Origin: Sebastes aleutianus
Lineage: Eukaryota > Chordata > Actinopteri > Perciformes > Sebastidae
Direction: 5' to 3'
Assembly: GCA_916700875.1 (NCBI GenBank)
Contig: CAKAKS010000039.1
Coordinates: forward strand, 10,857,544 to 10,921,543
DNA: 64,000 nucleotides
The notes under the pieces are model-generated. The model ran no database searches. It was not told the origin of the DNA and saw only the letters and a list, made by a program, of their open reading frames with translations. The position numbers were made by a program, and so were the translations under genes. Below are positions 48,123 through 59,318 of the stretch, piece after piece. Every line of letters begins with the position of its first letter. Within the stretch, counting starts at the first letter, position 1.

Positions 48123-49474
48123 TATGGAGGACAGAAGCTGCCAAAATCAAAAATGAATTATTAAATTACGCTATGAATAAATTAATTACTCATTGAATGT
48201 ACCAAAGATAATATTAAAAATAAATGTAGGCATTAATTAATTGATGAAATGTGACAGAAATTGATATTTCTGTTTTAATTTGCATCTATTGTATTTACCT
48301 TTGTATTAATTCCCCTATTTATCTACTCTTCTATTTAATTTTCCTTTTTTATTAATTTATATATTTTCATTTACTTAAATGTATTTGTTTATTTTTACAT
48401 TTATTTTGAATCAGTTAAAAATCATTTTTTTATATGTATTTATTAATTATTAAATTTAAATTGATTTATGCATTGTTTTCCCTTTGCAATATTCCCCCTA
48501 TTTATTTCCCCCTAGTTATTTATTTCTGTATTCTTTTCTTTATACAATTCCTTTTACATGTCTTTATGCATTTCTGCTTCACTATGTAAATGAGAGTGCT
48601 GTCATTCAACATGTGTCATCATGGGGTCAACTTTAGTGCAGATTGACTGTACAAGGCGAGCTAACGCTGTCTGCTTATCAACTCCAGTCTTCATCCCCGG
48701 CTCCATACGGTGGGTTGTCAGTCTGACTGGTACAGGTGTGCAGACCAACCAACTGGAGCTTAACTGTTTAACTCTTTTGCCGACCCCCAAGGTTGAGCTT
48801 GCTCAGAGTGAGAACCTCCAGGCCGAAGCCGCCAAGCCCTTTCTCTCCATTGTAGTGTACTGTACGTAGCCGGGGATGAAGAGTGGAGTTGATAAGCAGA
48901 CAGTGTTAGCTAGCTAGCATGTTAACATGTACAGTATAGTCGATCAATGCACTCTGATGCTGATCAACCAATAAGCGAAAAGTTGACCCCATGACTCAAG
49001 TTGAATGACAGCCCCCTCATTTGTATAATGAAGCAGAATTACATAAAGAAATGTAAAAAAAGAAACGTCTAAAGAAGAGAATACTGAAATAAATAAGTTT
49101 GGGGAAATAATAGGGGGAACTTGCAAAGGGAAAATAATGTATAAATACATAAATACATAAATTAATTAATAATTAATAAAAACATTTAATAATATATTTT
49201 AATTTAATAAAAAATAAATGCAGATTAAATAAATAAATATAAGTTACTAAAAAAATAATGAAAGGGAAAATTAAAAGAGTAGATCAATAGGGGAATTAAT
49301 ACAAAGATAAATGAATAAAGTAAATTAAAACAATTTATGTTACAATTCATCAATTAATTAATGCCTACACTTATTTTTAATATTATTTTGGTACATTTAA
49401 TGACATATTAATTTATTTATAGAGTAATTTACTCATTTATTTATTTTTGATTTTGACAGGTTCGGCCCTCCATA
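48123..49474. repeat. Foldback element in intron 1 of unit 7
   Basis: Both arms are present. The loop is about 20 bp shorter than in unit 1 (GTCAGTCTGACTGGTACAGG). Confidence 0.7.
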
Positions 49475-49856
49475 CTGAGATCTTTTACTTGAGTAAAAGT
49501 AGTAATACCACAGTTCAGAAATACACTGTTACAAGTAAAAGTCATGCATTCAAAATGTTACTTCAGTAAAAGTGCTAAAGTATAAACATCAAAATATAGT
49601 AAAGTACTAAAAGTTAAAAGTACTCATTATGCTGAAAGGCTCATTTCAGAAATATTTATATATTATGTTATTGGATCATTATTATTGATGCGTTAATGTG
49701 TTCATCACTTTAATGTTGCAGCTGGTAAAGGTGGAGCTCATTTTAACAACTTTACATATTGCTGGGTAGCTTAGTCCAAAATAAATACATCATAATATTA
49801 GTTGACTTATATTTTGTATTATAATCAGAATCTTGTAACTAAAAGTATTAAATTAA
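49475..49856. mobile_element. hAT-type MITE fragment in intron 1 of unit 7
   Basis: Same fragment as 3815-4200. Confidence 0.5.
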
Positions 49857-50230
49857 TGTAGGCTTCTGTAAAGTTTGTGTGTCTTTGATTTGTCTTATTA
49901 TATATGCTTTTCATTTCCCATAAATGTGTGTAGGTTAATGCTTGCTAATGCATTACTAATTCCACTCACAGCATGACCTGACTGCATAATATGCTGTCTT
50001 AATAAATCAGACGCTGAATAGATGCCATCAAATTCATTGACGATCACAGCACATATTTGCGTTGCACCATTTTTTAAATAAATATGGCCCTCAGTTGGAT
50101 GCAATATAACAGCGTTCAGGATGACTGTCATTATATTCCACTAACCATAGTTTGATTTTATTAAACAAATAAGTAAAAGATAGGTAATTACAGTTTTGTT
50201 TTTCACTCTTTTTGTCCTCAGAGTGTAGAT

Positions 50231-51871
50231 ATGTCTGCTGCCAGCTGTCTGCTGACTGAAGATCAGTTTCTGTGCTCCATCTGTCTGGATGTGTTCACTG
50301 ATCCAGTCGCCATACCATGTGGACACAATTTCTGTAAAACCTGTATCACTGAACACTGGGATATTAATGTCCTATGCCAGTGTCCCAACTGTAAAAAGGT
50401 TTTCAACACTAAACCTGAGCTGCAGGTCAATACTTTCATCTCTGAGATGGCTGCTCAGTTCAGACAGTCAGCTCAACAGAAAGCCAGCAGCAGCAGCTCA
50501 GAGCAACAAGCTGCCAAACCAGGAGAAGTTCCCTGTGACGTCTGCACTGGAACCAAACTGAAGGCCCTGAAGTCCTGCCTGGTGTGTCTGGTCTCCTACT
50601 GTGAGACTCATCTGGAGCCTCATCTGACAAGGTCAGGCCTGAAAAGACATCAGCTGATCGACCCTGTGGAGAACCTGGAAGGCAGGATGTGTACGAAGCA
50701 CGATAAACTGCTGGAGCTGTTCTGTAAGACCGACCAGATGTGTGTCTGCATGCTCTGCACTATTTCAGACCACAAGACACATGATTTTGTTCCTTTGAAA
50801 GAAGAATATGAAGGAAAGAAGGCCGAGCTGGGAAACACAGAGGCTGAAATTCAGCAGATGATCCAGAAGAGACGACTGAAGATTCAAGAGATGGAACACT
50901 CAGTGGAGCTCAGTAAGGAAGATGCAGACAGAGAGATAGCAGATGGTGTTCAGGTCTTCACCGCTCTGAAGGAGTCTGTTGAGAGAAGCCAGGCCGAGCT
51001 CATCGACACGATCAAAGAGAAGCAGAGAAAGACAGAGAAACAGGCTGAAGGCTTCATCAAAGAGCTGGAACAGGAAATCTCTGAGCTGAAGAAGAGAAGC
51101 ACTGAAGTGGAGCAGCTCTTACTCTCTGAAGACCACCTCCACCTCCTCCAAAGCTTCCCGTCCCTGAACACTGCTCTACCCACCAAGGACTGGACAGAAG
51201 TCAGCGTCCGTCCACCTTCATATGAGGGGACTGTGGTGAGAGCTGTGAATCAGCTGGAGGAGACGCTCAGTAAACAGATGAAGAAGCTGCTTGAGGCCGA
51301 GCTGAAGAGGGTCCAGCAGTCTGCAGTGGATGTGACACTTGATGCTGATACAGCACATCCCAACCTCATCCTGTCTGATGATGGAAAACAAGTTAAACAC
51401 GGTCGTGTAAGGAAGAATCTCCCAGACAATCCAGAGAGATTTTTTTGTACTTGTGTTTTAGCAAAGCAGAGTTTCTCTTTAGGAAGGTTTTACTACGAGG
51501 TTCAGGTTAAAGGGAAGACTGATTGGGATTTAGGAGTAGCCAGAGAGTCGATCAACAGGAAGGTACCAATCACACTGTCTCCTCGGAATGGTTACTGGAC
51601 GATATTGTTGAGGAATAAAGATGAGTACAAAGCTTGTGCTGACCCTTCAGTCTGTCTCTCTCTGAAGTCTCAGCCTAAGAAGGTGGGGGTGTTTGTGGAT
51701 TATGAGGAGGGTGTGGTCTCTTTTTATGATGTTGATGCTGCAGCTCTTATCTACTCCTTTACTGGCTGCTGCTTCACTGAGAAACTCTACCTATACTTTG
51801 GTACTGGTCCTAACCCTGGTGGTAAAAACTCTGCCCCTCTGATCATCTCTCCTGTCAATCATACTGAGTAG
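50231..51871 (+). CDS. TRIM-type E3 ubiquitin ligase, btr-like, copy 7 (546 aa)
   Basis: Complete architecture with all zinc ligands. It shares the three-residue-longer KEEYEGKKAELGNTEAEIQ segment with copy 4, next to THDFVPL where others read THDVVPL. LDADTAHP replaces LDPDTA at the start of PRY. The SPRY has HGRVRKNL, RFFCTCV (as in copies 2 and 5), FSLGRF, TDWDLG, INRKVPITLSPRNG (the usual Gly is Val), TILLRNKDEYKACADPSVCL, QPKKVGVF, EEGVVSF and LYLYFGTGPNPGG, where a Pro kept in the other intact copies is Leu. The SPRY therefore carries more private changes than most. AATAAA lies at 51902-51907. The ATG is 9 bases after the acceptor at 50220-50221. Confidence 0.95.
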   Translation: MSAASCLLTEDQFLCSICLDVFTDPVAIPCGHNFCKTCITEHWDINVLCQCPNCKKVFNTKPELQVNTFISEMAAQFRQSAQQKASSSSSEQQAAKPGEVPCDVCTGTKLKALKSCLVCLVSYCETHLEPHLTRSGLKRHQLIDPVENLEGRMCTKHDKLLELFCKTDQMCVCMLCTISDHKTHDFVPLKEEYEGKKAELGNTEAEIQQMIQKRRLKIQEMEHSVELSKEDADREIADGVQVFTALKESVERSQAELIDTIKEKQRKTEKQAEGFIKELEQEISELKKRSTEVEQLLLSEDHLHLLQSFPSLNTALPTKDWTEVSVRPPSYEGTVVRAVNQLEETLSKQMKKLLEAELKRVQQSAVDVTLDADTAHPNLILSDDGKQVKHGRVRKNLPDNPERFFCTCVLAKQSFSLGRFYYEVQVKGKTDWDLGVARESINRKVPITLSPRNGYWTILLRNKDEYKACADPSVCLSLKSQPKKVGVFVDYEEGVVSFYDVDAAALIYSFTGCCFTEKLYLYFGTGPNPGGKNSAPLIISPVNHTE

Positions 51872-52889
51872 AACAACCAAAGATTAACTTTCATTCGATG
51901 TAATAAATTTGTATTTATTGGTTATATACAATTTATACATTGTTGTTTTTACAGATTTTATCTTTTCCCCTGAAAATGTTTTTGTTTGATGTGTCACATT
52001 GCTACTTATTACAACAACACACAGATTCTACCACACTGATTGATATTACCTAATGTAGTCTAATTTATTCTAATAACTGCATTACCTGCCTTCAAGACTG
52101 GTAAATCATCAAAAAAAAATGTTTACAGAAGTAAGAAGCATTTGTACGTGTCAAATTCAAATTGTTTATTATCTGCTCATTGTATATATAAGAAATGTTG
52201 CATTTTGGCAGAAATTACTAAAGAGCAGTTTATGAATAAGACAAATGTGATTTGTTTTTCTCTCTTTTTCTTTTTAAATAAACAAAAGCAAACTAAAGTT
52301 TTTATTGTGTCTGATTAAGTTATTTTGTTTCTGATTAATATCAAAGTTGAAAAAACAGCTGATGGTGTTTCTATAATGATACAAAAATAATAATCAGTTT
52401 CCCAGGATCCTTGAGCCCTGAACTCCGCTCATGGACTCAACGTTAACCGTAACTATAGGCTACTGTAGCCCATGACCCATGACGTCACCAGGTCGACAAA
52501 ACCGCAGCGTCAGCTGTTCTCTCTTTTTCTTTTTGGTTTCTCTCTTTTCTCTTCACCTCGGCTCGGCTCTCCACACTGATAGAGCTCTGAGCACCGTGCA
52601 GTCTGCTTGGAGCAGAAACATCCGACTCCTTTCCCCTCACAGGGATGCAAGAGTCTGCCTGAAAACATCCCTGTTAAGTACGCTCCGCTAACAGAGAGCA
52701 AACAAGTTTAGTAGCGGCTACGGCACAGTCTGCCCGCTGACGGTAAAACCAACGGAGCAAAGAAGTCAGTTTAGAGCCAACCTAACTGGACCCTGCAAGG
52801 GAACAAAGACTGAGGCGATCGGTTTCCTTCAATCTGCACCATCTCAACACAGCACAGCAAAGACATTGCATTCTCATGGTACTAGCTAA
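51872..52889. other. Unit 7 3' UTR and spacer with hairpin loss
   Basis: The hairpin left arm is present (52354-52370), but a deletion from about 52381 joins it to TCAGTTTCCCAGG, so the right arm is missing. A TGACGTCA palindrome lies near 52480. A TAG interrupts the longer of the two short spacer frames (CACTGATAGAGC). Confidence 0.6.
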
Positions 52890-53328
52890 CAAGCATGAAA
52901 GATGCCATCCCATCGAGTCAATTCCATAGATTACAGAGAATTTGTGACACAAAGGAATCTTTTGATAACCAAGTGAGCATGATGAAATCACGTTTTAAAC
53001 AAAGAGGATATGAAGATAAATGTCTAGATGAAGCCTTACAACAGGTGACAACAAAACCACAAGGGGATAGAAAGACAACAAACAAACCAAGTGCTGTCTA
53101 TGATCTAAACTTTATTGATAGATCAAATTAAATGAAACATTCTATCAGAAAGCATTGGCACATTATTTCTAGTGACCCTAAAATCGGTCAGTTATTTAAT
53201 ACACCACCAAGAATAACATTCCGTCGAGGAAAGAATTTGAAAGACAAACTGGTACACGCCGTTGTCTTTTTCAGAGACCTAAGACTAGCCTGACCCCTCT
53301 ACCTGATGGCAATTACTTCTGGGTCTGA
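52890..53328 (+). repeat. Penelope-like element fragment, spacer 7-8
   Basis: Same block as 39284-39717. The frame at 52895-53131 (78 codons) gives the clearest N-terminal part: an IPSSQFHRLQRICDTKESF phrase and then the RFKQRGY motif. Confidence 0.65.
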
Positions 53329-54947
53329 GTTGTGTTAAACCAGTGCTACTAGTTTGTAGAGAATAAGTGATATGTGAGAACGCCCTCCGGTGGAGTTAAT
53401 AAACTGCAGCCTGTGGTCATATGAGGTCATGCTCTTAATAAATATCTACACAGTCTGATGCTGGAGCAGATTATATAAAGTCTAATTGGGACAAGTACTC
53501 TATGCGTTTTTGATTGTTTTGTAGTTTTTTGAGCTCATTCTAAAATCAGCAACTATACTTTCATTTAAGACTTACTTTAAAAGTATTGTACTTTAACTAC
53601 TTTTACAAATAGAGAATCACAGAAAAGCCCATTAATCTACTGCTGTGGTCCAATCAGAAGGATTCTCCATCCGAGTTTTAAAATCTTATTTTAGATAAAG
53701 AAAATGAGAAAATGTGCTCAACATTTTGGAGAACAGCAGTGAAGTGCAAAAGGGATTAGTGGCTATGATGGATCATAGACTGTATAGTGTATGGAGATAA
53801 ATACTGAAATGGTTACAGTCAGAATGACACATTGGCAGAGGTAGGAAGTATTACATTTACTTAGTCACTTTGTTTTAAGTAATTGTATAGCTATTTTTTT
53901 GCATGACCTAAAATCTTTCCAATCGACTGCAACAATATGATGCATTTAACTTTCCCAACTCAGATCTAAGGCCACCTGAAACAGCTACAGCATTAGCATC
54001 AGTCATTTTCCATTGTGAAAGGAACAATTCACAAATTGTACTTTTAAACAGACTATATTTGTTGTACTGTATTTATCTTGACCCAAGAGAGTGAGAAAAA
54101 ATACACGTTGCTGAGATGTTAAAAGGTTACAAATTATGAAATCAAAGACTGAGCTCAACTTTATACTGATGGGATTGTTGTGTGGTGTTAAAGCCTTCTG
54201 ACACAATGTACAGTATGTTTTTGCACATCTACCACTCAACTGTTTTGTTTTCATTTTGTAGTAGCGTTGAAGGATTTCCTTTGATTTTAAAATTATTACT
54301 TCCTGGGAACATATCACTCTTTTCCTAATTATAAACCATCTGTGTTTTCTTAGACACACTATGGATTTTCCAGTCGTGGAATGTAATTAAGGCCGACTAC
54401 TCTGTCTGATTGAGAAGCTTTTTCTAAAATAACGTAAAGGGTTCCCTGATAGAAGTACTTTACTTTTTTTGAAACCACAAAATCACAGAGAAGCCTATAT
54501 TGTGTTCCAGTGACAAAAGATTTTCATCTCAGTTTTTCTTTACTTTTTTTTCTCCTGTAATGTGATCAGTAAGAAATCTGTCAAAATGAAGAAAAGATAA
54601 ACAGTTTGTAAAGCAGCAGAAAAGTGAAATTGCAGGATAAACAGTGAGCTGAACATTGGAGTGTTTGTGGGATTGTAGAGGGACTGTAAAGGAAGCGTTG
54701 TAGCCTGTTGATCAAAAGATACAGGATGTTCTTGAATATCTTGCACTGACCTCTTTTGTTGTGTTGTCTGTTTGTACTTGTATGTTGTTTTGGCTGCTGC
54801 TGTAGAAAAAAGAGGAAGAAACAAAAAGTTAAAACTCATCTTGTTCCAAAGCCATGTTAAGGTATTTCCCAAAGAGGCAATAAAACCTCACCTACAGAGC
54901 TACACTGAGAGGAGGAGCAACACTGAAAGAGGAGAGCTGCATTTCAG
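53329..54947. other. Unit 8 upstream flank, long form
   Basis: Keeps the optional segment of about 330 bp. No gene is seen. Confidence 0.6.
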
Positions 54948-55090
54948 GAAATGAAAGTGAACGTTTGTCTGAGTGACAGCAGAGCTGCAGTCGAGACAAG
55001 TCTCTGTGTTTCTCTCTAAAGAAACTTTCCACTGAATCCAGCAGGTTTTTATCAACAACACAGCAGAATCTCTGCCAAACACTGGTGAGT
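54948..55090 (+). promoter_or_regulatory. Unit 8 IRF-type motif, noncoding first exon and donor
   Basis: GAAATGAAAGTGAAC at 54948-54962. Donor GTGAGT begins at 55085; acceptor AG is at 57782-57783. The promoter and splice sites are intact although the coding exon is broken. Confidence 0.6.
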
Positions 55091-55674
55091 ACACTGACCT
55101 ACAGAGACTAAATACACTAACTGTCAAGATTTAGTTGAAACCAGAAACCACAACAAAGAAAAAAACAGCAGATAAACTAGTCATGCTAAAAGCTAACTAG
55201 TGTAGCTTAGATTCCTTTTGGAGTACAGTATCTGATTTAATGATTATAAAAGGCACCAAATTTAGGTTTTACCACTTATAGCTGTTACACACTTTGGTAA
55301 ACAGCCGTGAACTTCAAACCCTTTCCTCTCAACTTCTCTGTTTCTGTAGCTGCTGTCTGCCTTTGTAAGCTGATCATATTTACTATGTTTCAACAACCGG
55401 TATTAACTCAAAACTTCAGCTCTACTCAGACAGGAAGTTCCTCAATAAAGGCCTATAAAACTGAAAAACCATTATTAGAAAGAAAAAATGGAGCAATTTG
55501 GCTGTTATTAATGAACACAATATCTGATTACTGTAAACAAATAGTGGATGAAGAGTTTTGGTTTGTGTTCATTAAACTTGGAGCTTGACCATCAATCAGA
55601 ATCACGACAGGCTGCAAAAACATTTAATTGTGAGTTTGGCTGCATTTATATCAAAGGTGAAAGAATTGCTGAAA

Positions 55675-57041
55675 TATGGAGGACAGAAGCTGCCAAAATC
55701 AAAAATGAATTATTGAATTACTCTATAAATAAATTAATTTCTCATTGAATGTACCAAAAATAATATTAAAAATAAATGTAGGCATTAATTAATTGATGAA
55801 ATCAGAAATTGATATTTCTGTTTTAATTTGCATCTATTGTATTTACTTTTGTATTAATTCCCCTATTTATTTACTCTTCTATTTAATTTTCGTTTTTTAT
55901 TTATTTATATATTTTCATTTACTTAAATGTATTTGTTTGTTTTTACATTTATTTTTAATCACTTAAAAATCATTTTTAAATGTATTTATTAATTATTAAA
56001 TGTATTTATTTCTGCATTGTTTTCCCTTTGCAATATTCCCCCTATTTATTTCCCTAAAGTTATTTATTTCTATATTCTTTTCTTTATACAATTCCTTTTA
56101 CATGTCTTTATGCATTTCTGCTTCACTATGTAAATGAGGGGGCTGTCATTCAACATGTGTCATCATGGGGTCAACTTGAGTTCATAGATTGACTGTGCAA
56201 AGCGAGCTAACGCTGTCTGCTTATCAACTCCAGTCTTCATCCCCGGCTCCATACGGTGGGTTGTCAGTCTACGGCTGGTTGCATTGTCTGACTGGTACAG
56301 GTGTGCAGACCAACCAACTGGAGCTTAACTGTTTAACTCTTTTGCGGACTCCCAATGTTGAGCTTGTTCAGAGTGAGAACCTCCAGGCCGAAGCCGCCAA
56401 GCCCTTTCTCTCCATTGTAGTGTACTGTACGTAGCCGGGGATGAAGACTGGAGTTGATAAGCAGACAACGTTTGCTAGCTAGCATGCTAACATGTATAGT
56501 CGATCAATGCACTCTGATGTCGATCAACCAATAGGCGAAAAGTTGACCCCATGACTCAAGTTGAATGACAGCCCCCTCATTTGTATAATGAAGCAGAATT
56601 GCATCAAGAAATGTAAAAAAAGAAACGTCTAAAGAAAAGAATACAGAAATAAATACGTTTGGGGAAATAATAGGGGGAACTTGCAAAGGGGAAAATAATG
56701 GATAAATAAATAAATACAGAAATTAATTAATAATAAATAAATACATTAAATAATATATTTTATATTAATACAAAAATAAATGCAAATTTAAATAAATAAA
56801 TATAAGTTAATAAAAAAATAATAAAAGGGAAAAATAGAAGAGTAGATAAATAAGGGAATTAATACAAAGATAAATGAATAATGTAAATTAAAACAATTTA
56901 TTTTACAATTCATAAATTAATTAATGCCTACACTTACTTTTAATATTATTTTGGTACATTTAATGACAAATTTATTTATTTATCGAGTAATTTACTCATT
57001 TATTTATTTATTTTTGATTTTGACAGGTTCAGCCCTCCATA
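55675..57041. repeat. Foldback element in intron 1 of unit 8
   Basis: Both arms and the loop are present, outer ends TATGGAGG and CCTCCATA. Confidence 0.7.
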
Positions 57042-57420
57042 CTGAGATCTTTTACTTGAGTAAAAGTAGTAATACCACAGTTCAGAAATACACTGTTACA
57101 AGTAAAAGTCTTTAGTAAATTTTATTTCAGTAAAAGTGCTAAAGTATAAATATCAAAATATACTAATGTACTAAAAGTTAAAAGTACTTATTATGCTGAA
57201 AGGCTCATTTCAGAATAATGTATATTATGTTATTGGATCATTATTATTGATGCATTAATGTGTTCATCACTTTAATGTTGCAGCTGGTAAAGGTGGAGCT
57301 CATTTTAACAACTTTACATATTGCTGGGTAGCTTAGTCCAAAATAAATACATCATAATATTAGTTGACTTCTATTATGTATTAAAATCAGAATCTTGTAA
57401 CTAAAAGTATTAAATTAATA
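57042..57420. mobile_element. hAT-type MITE fragment in intron 1 of unit 8
   Basis: Same fragment as 3815-4200, with the CTTTAGTAAATTTTATTTCAG variant shared only with unit 2. Confidence 0.5.
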
Positions 57421-57792
57421 TAGGCTTCTGTAAAGTTTGTGTGTCTTTGATTTGTCTTATTATATCTGCTTTTCACTTCCCATAAACGTGTGTAGGTTAA
57501 TGCTTGCTAATGTATTACTAATTCCACTCCCAGCATGAACTGAGTGCATAATATGCTGTCTTAATAAATCAGATGCTGAGTAGATGCCATCAAATTCATT
57601 GACGACTACAGCACATATTTGCGTTGCACCATTTTTAAAATAAATATGGCCCTCAGTTGGATGCAATATAACAGCGCTCAGGATGACTCTCATTATATTC
57701 CACTAACCATAGTTTGATTTTATTAAACATATAAATAAAAGATAGGTAATTACAGTTTTGTTTTTCACTCTTTGTGTCCTCAGAGTGTAGAT

Positions 57793-59318
57793 ATGTCTGC
57801 TGCCAGCTGTCTGCTGACTGAAGATCAGTTTCTGTGCTCCATCTGTCTGGATGTGTTCACTGATCCAGTCACCATACCATGTGGACACAACTTCTGTAAA
57901 ACCTGCATCACTGAACACTGGGATGTTAATGTCCTATGCCAGTGTCCCAACTGTAAAAAGGTTTTCTCAACTAGACCTGAGCTGCAGGTCAATACTTTCA
58001 TCTCTGAGGTGGCTGCTCAGTTCAGACAGTCAGCTCAACAGAAAGCCAGCAGCAGCAGCTCAGAGCAACAAGCTGCCAAACCAGGAGAAGTTCCCTGTGA
58101 CGTCTGCACTGGAACCAAACTGAAGGCCCTGAAGTCCTGCCTGGTGTGTTTGGCCTCCTACTGTGAGACTCACCTGCAGCCTCATCTGACAATGTCAGGC
58201 CTGAAAAGACATCAGCTGATCGACCCTGTGAAGAACCTGGAAAGCAGGATGTGTACGAAGCACGATAAACTGCTGGAGCTGTTCTGTAAGTCCGACCAGA
58301 TGTGTGTCTGCATACTCTGCACTATTTCAGGCCACAAGACACATGATGTTGTTCCTTTGAAAGAAGGATATGATGGAAAGAAGGCCGAGCTGGAGGCTGA
58401 AATTCAGCAGATGATCCAGAAGAGACGACTGAAGATTCAGGAGATGAAACACTCAGTGGGGCTCAGTAAGGAAGATGCAGACAGAGAGATAGCAGATGGT
58501 GTTCAGGTCTTCACCGCTCTGAAGGAGTCTGTTGAGAGAAGCCAGGCCGAGCTCATAGACACGATCAAAGAGAAGCAGAGAAAGACAGAGAAACAGGCTG
58601 AAGGCTTCATCAAAGAGCTGGAAAAAGAAATCTCTGAGCTGAAGAAGAGAAGCACTGAGGTGGAGCAGCTCTTACTTTCTGGAGACCACCTCCACCTCCT
58701 CCAAAGCTTCACGTCCCTGAATACTGCTCTACCCATCAAGGACTGGACAGAAGTCAGCGTCCGTCCATCTACGTATGAGGGGACTGTGGTAAGAGCTGTG
58801 AATCACAGCCTGAACTCATCCTGTCTGATGATGGAAAACAAGTAAACTGTGGTGATGTAAAGAAGAATCTCCCAGACAACCCAAAGAGATTTGATACTTG
58901 TCCCTGTGTCTTAGCAAAGCAGAGTTTCTCCTCAGTAAGGTTTTACTACGAGGTTCAGGTTAAAGGGAAGACTGATTGGGATTTAGGAGTGGTCAGAGAG
59001 TCGATCAACAGCAAGGGAAAAATCATACTGACTCCTCAGGATGGTTACTGGACGATATGTTTGAGGAATGAAAATGACCACATAGCTGCTGCTAGCCCTT
59101 CAGTCCATCTCTCTCTGAAGTCTCAGCCTGAGAAGGTGGGGGTGTTTGTGGATTATGAGGAGGGTCTGGTCTCCTTTTATGATGTTGATGCTGCAGCTCT
59201 TATCTACTCCTTTACTGGCTGCTGCTTCACTGAGAAACTCTATCCATACTTTAGTCCTTACTATGGTGGTAAAAACTCTGCCCCTCTCATCATCTCTCCT
59301 GTCAATCACACTGAGTAG
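57793..59318 (+). pseudogene. TRIM-type copy 8, split by a 103-bp deletion; may encode a 350-aa RING/B-box/coiled-coil protein
   Basis: The first frame runs 57793-58845: RING, both B-boxes and most of the coiled coil, with all zinc ligands kept, then a new 13-residue tail (HSLNSSCLMMENK) after RAVN. At about 58804 a 103-bp stretch present in the other copies is missing, with a 2-base CA overlap at the joint. The PRY-SPRY remains readable in another frame from about 58809 to 59318 and has no further break. The start is the ATG after the acceptor at 57782-57783; an upstream ATG at 57772 is in frame but lies in the intron. Other changes include ISEVAAQ, VKNLESRMC, CKSDQMCVCIL, SGHKTHD and ELEKEISEL. 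The early stop is in the last exon, so nonsense-mediated decay is not expected. It is either a recent pseudogene or a SPRY-less TRIM. AATAAA lies at 59349-59354. Confidence 0.85.

Noticed and set aside
57772..57792. Upstream in-frame ATG giving MCPQSVD before the copy 8 start
   Set aside because: It lies before the conserved splice acceptor, in the intron. A T-to-G change in the pyrimidine tract created it. The conserved MSAASC start at 57793 is used by the other copies.
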